Assembly: GCA_945898055.1 (NCBI GenBank)
Contig: CAMDGV010000010.1
Coordinates: 25,416 to 89,415 of the forward strand
DNA length: 64,000 nucleotides
From: Akkermansia muciniphila
Lineage (GTDB): Bacteria; Verrucomicrobiota; Verrucomicrobiia; Limisphaerales; UBA9464
Reading direction: 5' to 3'
The notes under the pieces are model-generated. The model saw only the letters and a program-made list of their open reading frames with translations, did no database searches and had not been told where the DNA came from. Shown piece by piece: positions 27,271-35,614 of the stretch. Position numbers and translations under genes: made by a program. Each line of letters opens with the position of its first letter. Position 1 is the stretch's first letter.

Positions 27271-27845
27271 GGGTGTCGTGAGATCTGAAGGAATCGATTT
27301 GTCACTGGGAAAAAGGCTGAACGTTTGTTGGCAATCGTTCTGTGGGTCGAACATTCCGATGGCTTTGGCCTAGGCGGCCTGTTGTTCGCTGTTGATCTCC
27401 CCCAGAGAAAGAAGAGTGCGTTGATGAGGACGTCCACTTGAGGCCGAAGGAACGCTTTCGACAACGCTGTGCTAGCGGTGCTCCTTGCCGTCCTTCTTTC
27501 GAGTTGTAGAGCGTCTAAACAGGATCAATTCGCACGAGCATCACTCGGGAACTGGGGAACGATAGGGGGTAGGACTTCACTCCACGAAAAACCGACCGTT
27601 TCGACGGCTGAAAACCTCGGATTTTCTCGGTAATCCTCGAGACATCACCTGGAATTTTCCCGAAAACTAGATTGAGTATCGAAAGTCGGGCCCCTCCGTC
27701 GCGCTTTCAACGCCTCGAAGGCGGTGAAAAACGGTCGTTCGGTCCTTCGATTCGCGAAATGAAGGTCGAAGCGTTTTGTGGTTTTCACTCACAAAGCGCC
27801 TTTTCCTAGCACACCTTAAACGCCTCAATCGGCCTTTTACTGGTT
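27271..27845. other. Intergenic debris, no intact gene
   Basis: About 575 bases between the dead transposase and the PVC haem protein gene. Minus-strand frames near 27270-27465 may still hold frameshifted upstream transposase sequence (DKSIPSDLTTPRFKLD just before the duplication). The rest shows no recognisable ORF, RNA or repeat. Confidence 0.4.
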
Positions 27846-30557
27846 TTATTGAGTGCGCAAAAAGGCCTGAATATCGGACAGGTCTTGGGCACTTAACCCA
27901 AGTTGGTCCGCGTTCATCATTAAAGAACGACCCAACCCCTTGCGCGACTCAATCCTCTTCTTTGGAATCGTTTGGATAATGCCCGCAGCACTCTGAACAA
28001 CTACCGGATCACCATCGCTAATCACAACACCATGAATCTCGACCTCGTCCTTCAGCTTAAAGGCAGTGCCAGCAAATCCATGGGCGATATCTGATGATGG
28101 ATTGATCACCGAATTGAAGAAAACCTCAGCAGTCTGGCGTCGGGCCCATCCGGTCAAATTTGGGGCATACTCGACTCCTTCGTCTCCAGCACGGTGGCAA
28201 CTGATGCAAACAGCTCGAAAACGCTCCTGCCCACGACGACTTTCACCGGTCAAAGCAGCCACTGTGGCCACCGAAAACAAAGGCTTTTCGGGCTCGGGAA
28301 TCGTAGCAGAAATTAACTCGATCGCTTCCGGATCGTAAATCTTCCGGGCCTTGAGGACCGGCCCCAACGCATGTTGCCGCCAGACACTGTCCTTACGGTT
28401 AATCAACCACCAAATAGCGTCCGCCTTCAGGGCTCCCTCCACCCGCGCAGCGATCTCCAACATCGCCATCGCTGCTGCAACGGACGGATTATAGGCGATG
28501 GCGGTTAACGCATCACGACGTGACTTCAGATCCAGTAAAGTCGCTAGGGCGCGGGCCTTGAAATCATCCACCGACTGCTCCGGATGCAATCGCCAAGCAA
28601 TCGCCGCAAATCCCGGACTCCATTTGAGGGGATCACTTGAATTCGACACCGTCTTTACCCGATCGTACAACGCCGATTCGCGTCCGGCGGCACCTGCACC
28701 CCAAGCCTCAAGCAAGGTCCGATCCGAACCGTCGAGTGTCCGTGCCACCGCAAGAAGGACATCCCCTGATTCTTCCAGCGGCAGATCCCTCATCGCCAAG
28801 GCAACTTCACGTCGAACGGCCGCTGAAGGGTCCGAAGCGAGGCGAAGTGCGGTCGACCTCAAATAATCTGCGCTCCCCGGCTTTGTGCCAGTTATTTTGC
28901 CACTCTTTGCCAAGCCTTCGACCGTCACTCGGCGGAGTGCACGAAACGCGACAATCCGAGTTTGTGCCTCCTTAGACTTTAGCAAAGGAACCACTTCATT
29001 CAGGCCTTTGTCTCCCTCATACGCCAACAACCAAACGGCTCGCGCCTGCACATAAGGATTTTCATCTTTCAACAGGCGAACTAATCCTCCGTGCGCTTCG
29101 TCCCCTTTCTGACGGAGCACCCAATGAGCGGATCCTCGCACATTGACCGAAGTACTGTGAAGCCCCGCAAGTGCCCCCTTCAGGCTGGTATAATCCACCT
29201 TTGGAACCACCGATTTAAAGCCTTTCGGCGCAATCCGGTAAATCGTGCCTGATAAAGTCTCATCCCAATCAGCATGGCCTCCCACCCGAGCATCAAACCA
29301 ATCGGCTACATAAATCGCACCATCCGGTCCGACCGTGACATCGCTAGGGCGAAACATCGTCTTCATCGCCCTTTTCTCATTGCTGCCCCCTTGAAAATCA
29401 GTTCCAGCAAATTGCCCCTCGGGGTTGGTGGTCAGAAAATCGAAACGCTCCAATTTAAATCCGGCACCCTCAGGTTTGGGCAGATAGCCGAAGACGACAT
29501 TTCGACCGGGCTCGCAGCTTAACAGTAAGCCCCGATACTTGGCCCCCAATGCACCGTCTTCATAGTAGGCGATACCCGTGGGCGATCCACCTCCATAGAC
29601 ATCTCCCGGCGGCATTGCCCCCGGATCCTCCTGTCGCCATTCGGCAATGGGCACGGTCTGTCCCGGTCGCCGATCCGCACCCCAAGAACGCTGACCATCA
29701 AAGGAACAAAATCCCGCATTACCAAACTCCATCAGAAAAGATGTCCGACACGCCGGGGGATCATCATTGTCGTTCTGAAAGACATCACCAAAAGAGGTCA
29801 CTGTCTGTTCGTAGCTATTTCGAAAATTATGTCCAATGATCTGAACGGCTGAACCATCCGGATTCATTCGTGCCGCAAAGCCGCCAACCCAAACATGCCC
29901 GTCATCACTCCGCTGGCCCGCAATCTGGGCCGCATTGAAAACAGGTTGTCGCCCACCATCCCCGTAAGCACTACCAATACGGAATGTTTTTCCAGATTTG
30001 TCAGTGAATAGCGCCCCACAATTACCCGCATTCCAATACCACTGACCGTCCGGCCCTACGGTCACAGAATGAACACTGTGGTCATGTTGTCGCCCATTAA
30101 ATCCGTTCAGGAGAACTTCTCGTTTATCCACTGCCGGATCAAATTTTCGGTCCCGATTAACATCGGTATACACAATGAGATCGGGCGCTGCCGACACGAT
30201 AATCCGGTTATCGATGACCGCTAATCCCAGCGGTGCTTGAAGCCCAGGTTCTTGGACAAACACACTTTGTTTGTCAGCTTTTCCGTCTCCATCGGTGTCC
30301 TCTAAGATGACAATCCGATCACCGGCGGGCTGGCGATTGGCGTGGCCGCGATAGTTGACCCCCTCAGCGACCCATAGCCGTCCATCCTTATCAAAATCCA
30401 TATTGGTCGGATTCTTAAACATCGGACTAGAAGCCCAAACAGTGACTTCAAAATTCGGATCCGATAAATGGAACAAATCCATCGGTACCGCAGTTTCAAC
30501 CGCTGCACCCCGATGAGTCAGGGCGAGCAAAAGCGCAAGGTGATAAAACGTCTTCAT
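27846..30557 (-). CDS. PVC-type haem-binding CxxCH protein with beta-propeller and HEAT repeats
   Basis: Exported protein of 903 residues with a signal peptide ending near GAAVETA. A membrane-bound-dehydrogenase-like beta-propeller (residues about 30-450; LWVAEGVNYRGH, TVGPDGQWYWNAGNCG, VTVGPDGAIYVADWFD) is followed by HEAT-like helical repeats (about 470-720; NVRGSAHWVLRQKGDEA, VQARAVWLLAYEGD) and a C-terminal cytochrome c domain with CISCH near residue 782. This layout is abundant in Planctomycetota and Verrucomicrobiota and is thought to oxidise sugars or alcohols in the periplasm. The substrate is unknown. It is monocistronic as far as can be seen. Confidence 0.9.
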   Translation of the reverse strand: MKTFYHLALLLALTHRGAAVETAVPMDLFHLSDPNFEVTVWASSPMFKNPTNMDFDKDGRLWVAEGVNYRGHANRQPAGDRIVILEDTDGDGKADKQSVFVQEPGLQAPLGLAVIDNRIIVSAAPDLIVYTDVNRDRKFDPAVDKREVLLNGFNGRQHDHSVHSVTVGPDGQWYWNAGNCGALFTDKSGKTFRIGSAYGDGGRQPVFNAAQIAGQRSDDGHVWVGGFAARMNPDGSAVQIIGHNFRNSYEQTVTSFGDVFQNDNDDPPACRTSFLMEFGNAGFCSFDGQRSWGADRRPGQTVPIAEWRQEDPGAMPPGDVYGGGSPTGIAYYEDGALGAKYRGLLLSCEPGRNVVFGYLPKPEGAGFKLERFDFLTTNPEGQFAGTDFQGGSNEKRAMKTMFRPSDVTVGPDGAIYVADWFDARVGGHADWDETLSGTIYRIAPKGFKSVVPKVDYTSLKGALAGLHSTSVNVRGSAHWVLRQKGDEAHGGLVRLLKDENPYVQARAVWLLAYEGDKGLNEVVPLLKSKEAQTRIVAFRALRRVTVEGLAKSGKITGTKPGSADYLRSTALRLASDPSAAVRREVALAMRDLPLEESGDVLLAVARTLDGSDRTLLEAWGAGAAGRESALYDRVKTVSNSSDPLKWSPGFAAIAWRLHPEQSVDDFKARALATLLDLKSRRDALTAIAYNPSVAAAMAMLEIAARVEGALKADAIWWLINRKDSVWRQHALGPVLKARKIYDPEAIELISATIPEPEKPLFSVATVAALTGESRRGQERFRAVCISCHRAGDEGVEYAPNLTGWARRQTAEVFFNSVINPSSDIAHGFAGTAFKLKDEVEIHGVVISDGDPVVVQSAAGIIQTIPKKRIESRKGLGRSLMMNADQLGLSAQDLSDIQAFLRTQ

Positions 30558-30676
30558 GACTGGATGGCCCCTAGGATGAACTTATGGAAATAAAATCACC
30601 AGCAGACAGATACAAACTGCAAAATTAAATAACCTGCACTCTTTGGCACAATCACACCCCTGTTCTCTTGGGCAAT

Positions 30677-31543
30677 TTAAGCGAATTGAGGATGGGCCCT
30701 GAGCAAAGACAGCGTCGCGGGCGAGCAAGGTTCCTGTCGGTAAATCGGTTCTAGGAACGGTTCAGCACTCGTAGAACGTCCCGCTCGCCCCAACCAAACC
30801 GCATCTAATGGCCTCGAAATCAAACAAGGGCCGCACGCCGCAACTGTGGTTTCTTCCTTTTCACCCGTAGCCTCTCCCGCTCCTACCCAGAATCCCGCGC
30901 TCAATAACGTGACCCGAACCAGCGTCGCTCGGGAATAAGTAGCCAAAGCACACGGGCGCAGGGGATCCAATCGCGCCTTCAGGCAGCGGAAAAGTGGAAG
31001 GGTCCACATCGACGGATTCCGTTTTGGTGAATAGGCATCAAAGAAAATCGCAGACGGCGCAGGCAAAGGGGTTGCCCCGGCCATGATTGTCGGGAAATCG
31101 GCAACCTGCACTTCCCACTCAACCTCAAGACATCCGTGGCGAAACCGTGCTGATTGGCACTTCAGAAGGGAATCTATCGGCCTCTCAAAGCCCAAGGGAT
31201 AACCTAATTCTGACGCATGCGTTCGCGCAAATCGAAGCGGCGCAAGGGTGTGATCAAAACTCACAATTCGGACCCTCCCTTCAAGGGCCCCCAAATGGCG
31301 TAATGCCGTGGTCACGTTGGCAGCACTGCCGAGGCCGACATCCCAAATAACAAAGTCGTTTTTACCCGCTTGGGTGACACGCTCTACCAGATTTAGTTGC
31401 CGCACATAAAGAGTCTCTGCTTCGGCAACCGGCCCAATCACCGGATGAAATGTCTCACCCTCAGCGAGGGATCGAATACTTGTGGTTCCGTTGGCGAGTT
31501 GGACCAAGCTATAGGCAGAGTCACTGCCGAGAAAGTCGGACAT
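30677..31543 (-). CDS. mnmD: MnmD-like tRNA (5-methylaminomethyl-2-thiouridine) methyltransferase (DUF752)
   Basis: About 288 residues from ATG 31543; a GTG at 31693 would add 50 unlikely residues overlapping lpxA. The DUF752/MnmC methyltransferase-domain features are WDVGLGSAANV near the N terminus (SAM motif I), VSFDHTLAPL (motif II region) and FFDAYSPKRNPSMW (the family D-A-x-x-P-x-x-N-P-x-x-W block). MnmC/MnmD finishes the mnm5s2U34 modification in tRNA wobble positions. The FAD-oxidase half of bifunctional MnmC is absent. It follows lpxA by 50 bases. Confidence 0.8.
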   Translation of the reverse strand: MSDFLGSDSAYSLVQLANGTTSIRSLAEGETFHPVIGPVAEAETLYVRQLNLVERVTQAGKNDFVIWDVGLGSAANVTTALRHLGALEGRVRIVSFDHTLAPLRFARTHASELGYPLGFERPIDSLLKCQSARFRHGCLEVEWEVQVADFPTIMAGATPLPAPSAIFFDAYSPKRNPSMWTLPLFRCLKARLDPLRPCALATYSRATLVRVTLLSAGFWVGAGEATGEKEETTVAACGPCLISRPLDAVWLGRAGRSTSAEPFLEPIYRQEPCSPATLSLLRAHPQFA

Positions 31544-31593
31544 AGGGAGGATAAACAAGGGAGGAACAAAAATGGGAGCAAACCTATAATTGG

Positions 31594-32409
31594 CTAAACA
31601 GCCTCGTCCAGAGCACGCACACCGATTCGTCGCCCTGGATCCGAACAAATTCCGCGTCGTGATGTTTCCACAAATTGAATCAGTTCGAGACACGTTTCAC
31701 TCGAGAATTCGAGACGCGCCGAAGCTAACAAATCCGAACGCCGACCTGAACTGCGAAACAAATGGTGATACAAGCGTTTCAGGGCTAACCGGTCCGCCGC
31801 CGACACCCCCGCGCGACGCAGTCCAACCACATTCAATCCACACAGTCTATTGACCCCACGAACCACAGTAAACGGGGGCAAATCAAGGGAAACAGCGGAG
31901 CTACCTTGCATCAAAGCAAGGCGGCCTACTCGGCAAAATTGGTGAACAAGACTACTCCCAGATAAGAAAGCTCGATCGTACAAAGTCACGTGCCCTCCGA
32001 GCAACGCCCCGTTCGCCAAGATATTCTGGTTACCAACCAAACAGTTGTGTCCCACATGAGCCCCCACCATAAAATAATTACCATCTCCGATCACGGTGTC
32101 TTCCTCCAAGCTATTCGAACGATGCACGGTTACGTGTTCACGAAAAATATTATCTGAACCAATCCGCAGGCAGGTAGGTTCACCGGCGTATTTAAAATCC
32201 TGAGGAGCCTCTCCGATCACGGCCCCAGCGTGAATCCGATTACGGGCACCGAGAGTCGTTCGACCGGTCAAGTAGACACCGGGTCCAACCGTACATTCCT
32301 GACCCAAAATAACAGAAGCATCGATCACCGCATGGGGCCCAATAACGCACCCATCGGCCAAGACAGCGGACGGATGAACAACAGCAGAAGGATGAATGAG
32401 ACAAGGCAT
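31594..32409 (-). CDS. lpxA: Acyl-[ACP]-UDP-N-acetylglucosamine O-acyltransferase
   Basis: First enzyme of lipid A synthesis, adding a hydroxyacyl chain to UDP-GlcNAc in the cytoplasm. From ATG 32409 it gives 271 residues, close to the Escherichia coli 262. Repeated hexapeptides of the left-handed beta-helix run through residues 1-190 (IHPSAVVHPSAVLADGCVIG). IGEAPQDFKYAGE, HVGHNCLVGN with the catalytic histidine, and LCGLNVVGLRRAG are family blocks. A TTG/GTG at 32481 would only add a non-conserved leader. Other lpx genes are not nearby. Confidence 0.93.
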   Translation of the reverse strand: MPCLIHPSAVVHPSAVLADGCVIGPHAVIDASVILGQECTVGPGVYLTGRTTLGARNRIHAGAVIGEAPQDFKYAGEPTCLRIGSDNIFREHVTVHRSNSLEEDTVIGDGNYFMVGAHVGHNCLVGNQNILANGALLGGHVTLYDRAFLSGSSLVHQFCRVGRLALMQGSSAVSLDLPPFTVVRGVNRLCGLNVVGLRRAGVSAADRLALKRLYHHLFRSSGRRSDLLASARLEFSSETCLELIQFVETSRRGICSDPGRRIGVRALDEAV

Positions 32410-32473
32410 CGCGTGGGTGATAGATTCACCAGAGAAGGCCAACCACGCAACCCGTGATATAGCAGGCGAGAAG

Positions 32474-32868
32474 TTAACCAACTATGGCCTTGAGCCCGAA
32501 CTGAGCGGGATCATTTTTACGCGATCTCACGAATAGACCAATACGTCAAATTTGAATCGCAACGCTGGCAAAGTTAGCAAAACCGGACAGCGCATAGGTC
32601 GCGATCACCTAACTGCGTGGATCCAGTATCGACTGTTGTTTAAAGAGAGATATCCGATGAATTCGGTCAAAACAATCCGGTCACCTAAGATCTGACCCAT
32701 AGCGAGACACTCTTTTTCCGAAATACCCATCCAACAAGCCAAGGGCCCATTGAGATCACTGAAGAGCACCTGAAGAGGTTGATTGGTCACCCATTCAACA
32801 CGACTCAATCCGGCGCCTAATCCCCAGTTTACCGCCGCCATCAAGGAGGTAAAGCGAGGCCCAAGCAC
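32474..32868 (-). pseudogene. Decayed CNT-family nucleoside transporter (nupC-like) C-terminal part
   Basis: Two frames together spell the C-terminal half of a concentrative nucleoside transporter. The first (32605-32868) has GPLACWMGISEKECLAMGQI and VLTEFIGYLSLNN. A frame change follows, and the second reads LDPRS, stop TAG, then VIATYALSGFANFASVAIQI, stop TGA, then further C-terminal residues to a TAA at 32474-32476. Intact relatives have Tyr and Gly where the two internal stops are. The N-terminal half is missing. It is not translatable as a transporter. Confidence 0.8.
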
Positions 32869-33158
32869 AAGGCCAACTCGTCGATTGCATCGAAGTCTTT
32901 TACCACCGCCAGTGCCGACGCTCCTCCCTCGGAGGCTTTTCTCCCTCCACTTTCGAAAGCCAAATTAGCGAACTATAAACTCACTTTTCTCTGTGCGTTT
33001 TCTCGAAGCAAGCCCATCGTTATCTGGAAACTATGGTCAACCCTCTCAGGTGCTCAACTTGCTGGGAGATCCAAGGTTGGGGTTTCTCCGTCACAGGAGA
33101 AAAAACTTCCTGATTGTCGCTGAACAGAATACCGCCTAATCCAGCCTCGCCCCAAGGT

Positions 33159-34148
33159 TTAAATATAGATCTCGACCTCGCCCATTGCCTCAAGCAGGGC
33201 AAATATATCCTTCGGCTCACTTAATTGGCGGGTATTTGCTGATGTGTACTCTTCTCCCAAGGGCTTGGGGCTTGGTTTCTTTGGGAGTCTGTACTCAGGG
33301 TGAATTGTGAAATATTCTTTTTCCTCCGTCAGCCGCTGCATTTCGTATTCGCTGACCAGCATCTCATGAATTTTTTCCCCTGGTCGGATCCCTACAATTT
33401 GGATGGGATGCTTCTCCCGCTTGGGGCTATATCGCAACCGCATCGCTTCAGCTAGTGATTGAACGGTGCAGGCCGGTGCTTTGCGCACAAAAACCTCCCC
33501 TCCCTTCGCTCTGGTCATCGCGTGCAGAACCAGATCGACCGATTGATCGAGGGTCATTAAGAAGCGGGTCATTTGGGGCACAGTCAGCGTCAATGGAGTA
33601 TCCTCCATAATCTGGCTGCGAAACAGTGGGATGACTGAACCGCGACTGCCCATCACATTGCCATAGCGCACACACGAGAAGACAGTATCACCACCCTGTT
33701 GGTTTTCGCTGCAAATGATCTTTTCCATCATCGCTTTGCTCGTTCCCATAGCGTTAACAGGCTTCACGGCCTTGTCGGTGCTGAGCGCTACGAAGCTCTT
33801 AACTCCCGCTGCTTTTGCAGCTTGGCAGGCGTTGTAAGAACCTACCACGTTCGTTTTAACAGCTTCGTAAGGATAGTTTTCACAGGAAGGCACCTGTTTC
33901 AAGGCGGCTGCATGGAAGACGTAGGTAACCCCTTTCATGGCCTCCTCCATTCGGTCCACATCCCTGACATCTCCAATAATGTAACGAAATTCAGGGAACC
34001 TGCGCTGCATCTCCCATTGTTTTTTTTCGTCCCGGCTGTAAATCCGAATCTGGTCAGGATTTTGTTTCAACAGATGGACTGCCACACGGTTCCCAAACGA
34101 ACCGGTTCCTCCCGTGATTAAAATTGTTGATCCCGTGATCTTAATAAT
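33159..34148 (-). CDS. CapD/PseB-like UDP-N-acetylglucosamine 4,6-dehydratase, start codon unclear
   Basis: Short-chain dehydrogenase of nucleotide-sugar metabolism (polysaccharide_synt_2 family). The NAD-binding motif TILITGGTGSFGN lies upstream of the first available GTG (34085), so translation must begin earlier. The frame is open to 34170 or beyond, but only ATT codons (34148, 34145) precede the motif. An ATG at 34185 is in another frame (MLDLTLRLKSKPYY). Other blocks: IYSRDEKKQWEM, HAAALKQVPSCE, the active-site STDKAVKPVNAMGTSK, IRPGEKIHEML and YTSANTRQL. No other surface-sugar genes are adjacent, so it looks like an orphan, and the gene may be frameshifted at its 5' end. Confidence 0.8.
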   Translation of the reverse strand: MIKITGSTILITGGTGSFGNRVAVHLLKQNPDQIRIYSRDEKKQWEMQRRFPEFRYIIGDVRDVDRMEEAMKGVTYVFHAAALKQVPSCENYPYEAVKTNVVGSYNACQAAKAAGVKSFVALSTDKAVKPVNAMGTSKAMMEKIICSENQQGGDTVFSCVRYGNVMGSRGSVIPLFRSQIMEDTPLTLTVPQMTRFLMTLDQSVDLVLHAMTRAKGGEVFVRKAPACTVQSLAEAMRLRYSPKREKHPIQIVGIRPGEKIHEMLVSEYEMQRLTEEKEYFTIHPEYRLPKKPSPKPLGEEYTSANTRQLSEPKDIFALLEAMGEVEIYI

Positions 34149-34352
34149 AAGGCTTAGATTTGAGGCGAAGGGTAAGATCGAGCATTAATCTTTAACCCTG
34201 TTTTAAAAACTCTAAGTTCCTCAAAGATGAGCTGTCAAGATACTCGTTCATTGAGTTTTTAAGGTGATCAAACTTTTTAATGGCTGAATACTCATTCGGT
34301 GATTTTTAAAAAAATCACGCTCATCTTCCTAAAAATAGCCGAATTACTTTCG

Positions 34353-34664
34353 ATGGCCCCTCAAGACTGCGGCAAGCTGTGGAACCGAATGAATCGAAAG
34401 AGAGGTAGGATGCAATTTCGCAACACCTTCGTTTTAAGTGTTTCACAATTTTTGGGAGAGCCAAGCCCCACTGATTACCGGACCGAAATGAACAGAGTGC
34501 TCTGGCAGATCGAGCACGAGCACTTCATCAACCGCGGGTACGTCTACTCCTCAAATTTCATCTCTGACGACGATGCGCTTGAAGAGTTTCGCCGAAAGAA
34601 TCCGTCCCTCGCCACCGAACCGCGTATTGTAAAGTTCCGCAGCGGCCGATACGTCCGGAACTAG
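34353..34664 (+). CDS. Hypothetical protein
   Basis: Not recognised. ATG 34353 gives 103 residues; GTG 34299 (121) and ATG 34410 preceded by AGAGAGG (84) are alternatives. The C-terminal part is polar and balanced (DYRTEMNRVLWQIEHEHF, SDDDALEEFRRKNPSLAT) and looks like a real soluble alpha/beta protein. No membrane segment or known motif. It lies in an AT-rich, decayed accessory patch upstream of tRNA-Ala and divergent from the CapD-like gene. Confidence 0.45.
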   Translation: MAPQDCGKLWNRMNRKRGRMQFRNTFVLSVSQFLGEPSPTDYRTEMNRVLWQIEHEHFINRGYVYSSNFISDDDALEEFRRKNPSLATEPRIVKFRSGRYVRN

Positions 34665-34729
34665 GTGGGAAATGTCGTCGCCGTGGGCAATTTGGTGGGA
34701 TTTGTCGAACCATTAGAAGCTACCGCTCT

Positions 34730-35230
34730 TCAGATCATCTGCGTCCAGATCAGCTCGCTCGCGGATTCGCTCATTGATTGCGTCTGCGAGCCGACCCCAC
34801 GCTCATCGGAAACCACAATCGTTTTAGTGCGCAGGCCTAAGATGACATTCGGGATTTCCTGGCCGTCCATTACGCCTTTAACACGCGTTTGGACACGCCT
34901 TTTTGGGTTGCCTGCCGAAATGACACCCAACTGCATGGAGCGCAGCCGCTGGTTGATTTTTACCGTGAGAACGGCCCAAGTGTCGTCTACGGACCCCAAC
35001 TCCTCCATTCTTCGAACTCCTTCGGAATGGATGGCTACCTGACATTGCTTTTGGGCCAAAATGTGCCTCATGCAAAGCCCTACCATTGCCCGCCCAAGGA
35101 GGGGGAACTGTGACGCAATCGCACGGCCAAATGGCATCACGACGCACAGTGCGGGCTCACCGTTGAAGAATCGCTCACTTCCATTCGGAAACACGGCTTC
35201 AAAGAGCGGTGTTCCTTGTAATCCACGCAT
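34730..35230 (-). CDS. Hypothetical ORF next to tRNA-Ala
   Basis: Not recognised. The frame runs on into tRNA-Ala, so the start must be inside; ATG 35230 gives 166 residues. The C-terminal 80 residues (WAVLTVKINQRLRSMQLGVI, GVMDGQEIPNVILGLRTK) look protein-like, while the N-terminal part is less convincing. Being just downstream of a tRNA gene on the same strand, it could be what is left of an integrated element. No integrase is seen. Confidence 0.3.
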   Translation of the reverse strand: MRGLQGTPLFEAVFPNGSERFFNGEPALCVVMPFGRAIASQFPLLGRAMVGLCMRHILAQKQCQVAIHSEGVRRMEELGSVDDTWAVLTVKINQRLRSMQLGVISAGNPKRRVQTRVKGVMDGQEIPNVILGLRTKTIVVSDERGVGSQTQSMSESASELIWTQMI

Positions 35231-35239
35231 CCGAGAGAA

Positions 35240-35315
35240 TGGTGGAGCCGAGGGGATTCGAACCCCTGACCCCCACAATGCCATTGTGGTGCTCTACCAA
35301 CTGAGCTACGACCCC
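35240..35315 (-). tRNA. tRNA-Ala (anticodon GGC)
   Basis: On the minus strand a 76-base cloverleaf begins GGGGTCG and ends CGGCTCC plus A and an encoded CCA. D arm TAGCTCAGTTGGTAGAGCA, anticodon stem CCACA/TGTGG around ATGGCAT (anticodon GGC complementary to 35280-35282), and T arm AGGGGTTCGAATCCCCT are all present. It decodes GCC. The acceptor stem has two G-T pairs; Ala identity normally needs G3-U70, and G3-T70 is present. Confidence 0.97.
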
Positions 35316-35387
35316 AACCGACCAACACTAGTCCATTTTGATAGCCGGCCAGACCGGGGGTGTCAAAGAGGAATTCGATGGAGAGAC

Positions 35388-35612
35388 AACAATCCATGGC
35401 TGCATCAAGCTCGGCCTGAGCATTGCGGGATTGGCTAAGATTTGTTCTTCGCCCATGAGATTTCATCAGACGACTCGACGTGTAACACGACGGATCGCCT
35501 TCCAGCGGTCGAACTGATTCTTTTCGGTCCAGTCCCTGAAAGTGGCTTCGCGCTTGGCCTCGACCTGCTTGAAGGCGTTGAAAAGGCGCCGAAAGATCCC
35601 AGGAACACCCTC
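35388..35612 (-). mobile_element. ISAs1-family relic, copy A
   Basis: The minus strand encodes GVPGIFRRLFNAFKQVEAKRE, then ATFRDWTEKNQFDRW and KAIRRVTRRVV before a stop. This is the C-terminal end of an ISAs1-type transposase, also present at 59590-60004 (GIFRRLSKVYKQ, REATSRDWTAENQFDRW). About 70 further bases after the stop (AATGCTCAG..., CATGCAGCCATG-like) are shared. It abuts the stop codon of the giant gene, so the insertion probably reshaped that 3' end. Confidence 0.7.
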
Positions 35613-35614
35613 CG

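Noticed and set aside
35237..35284. Start of a long minus-strand ORF inside tRNA-Ala
   Set aside because: The peptide GVRIPSAPP is the usual translation of a tRNA 3' arm; the start was moved to ATG 35230 outside the tRNA.
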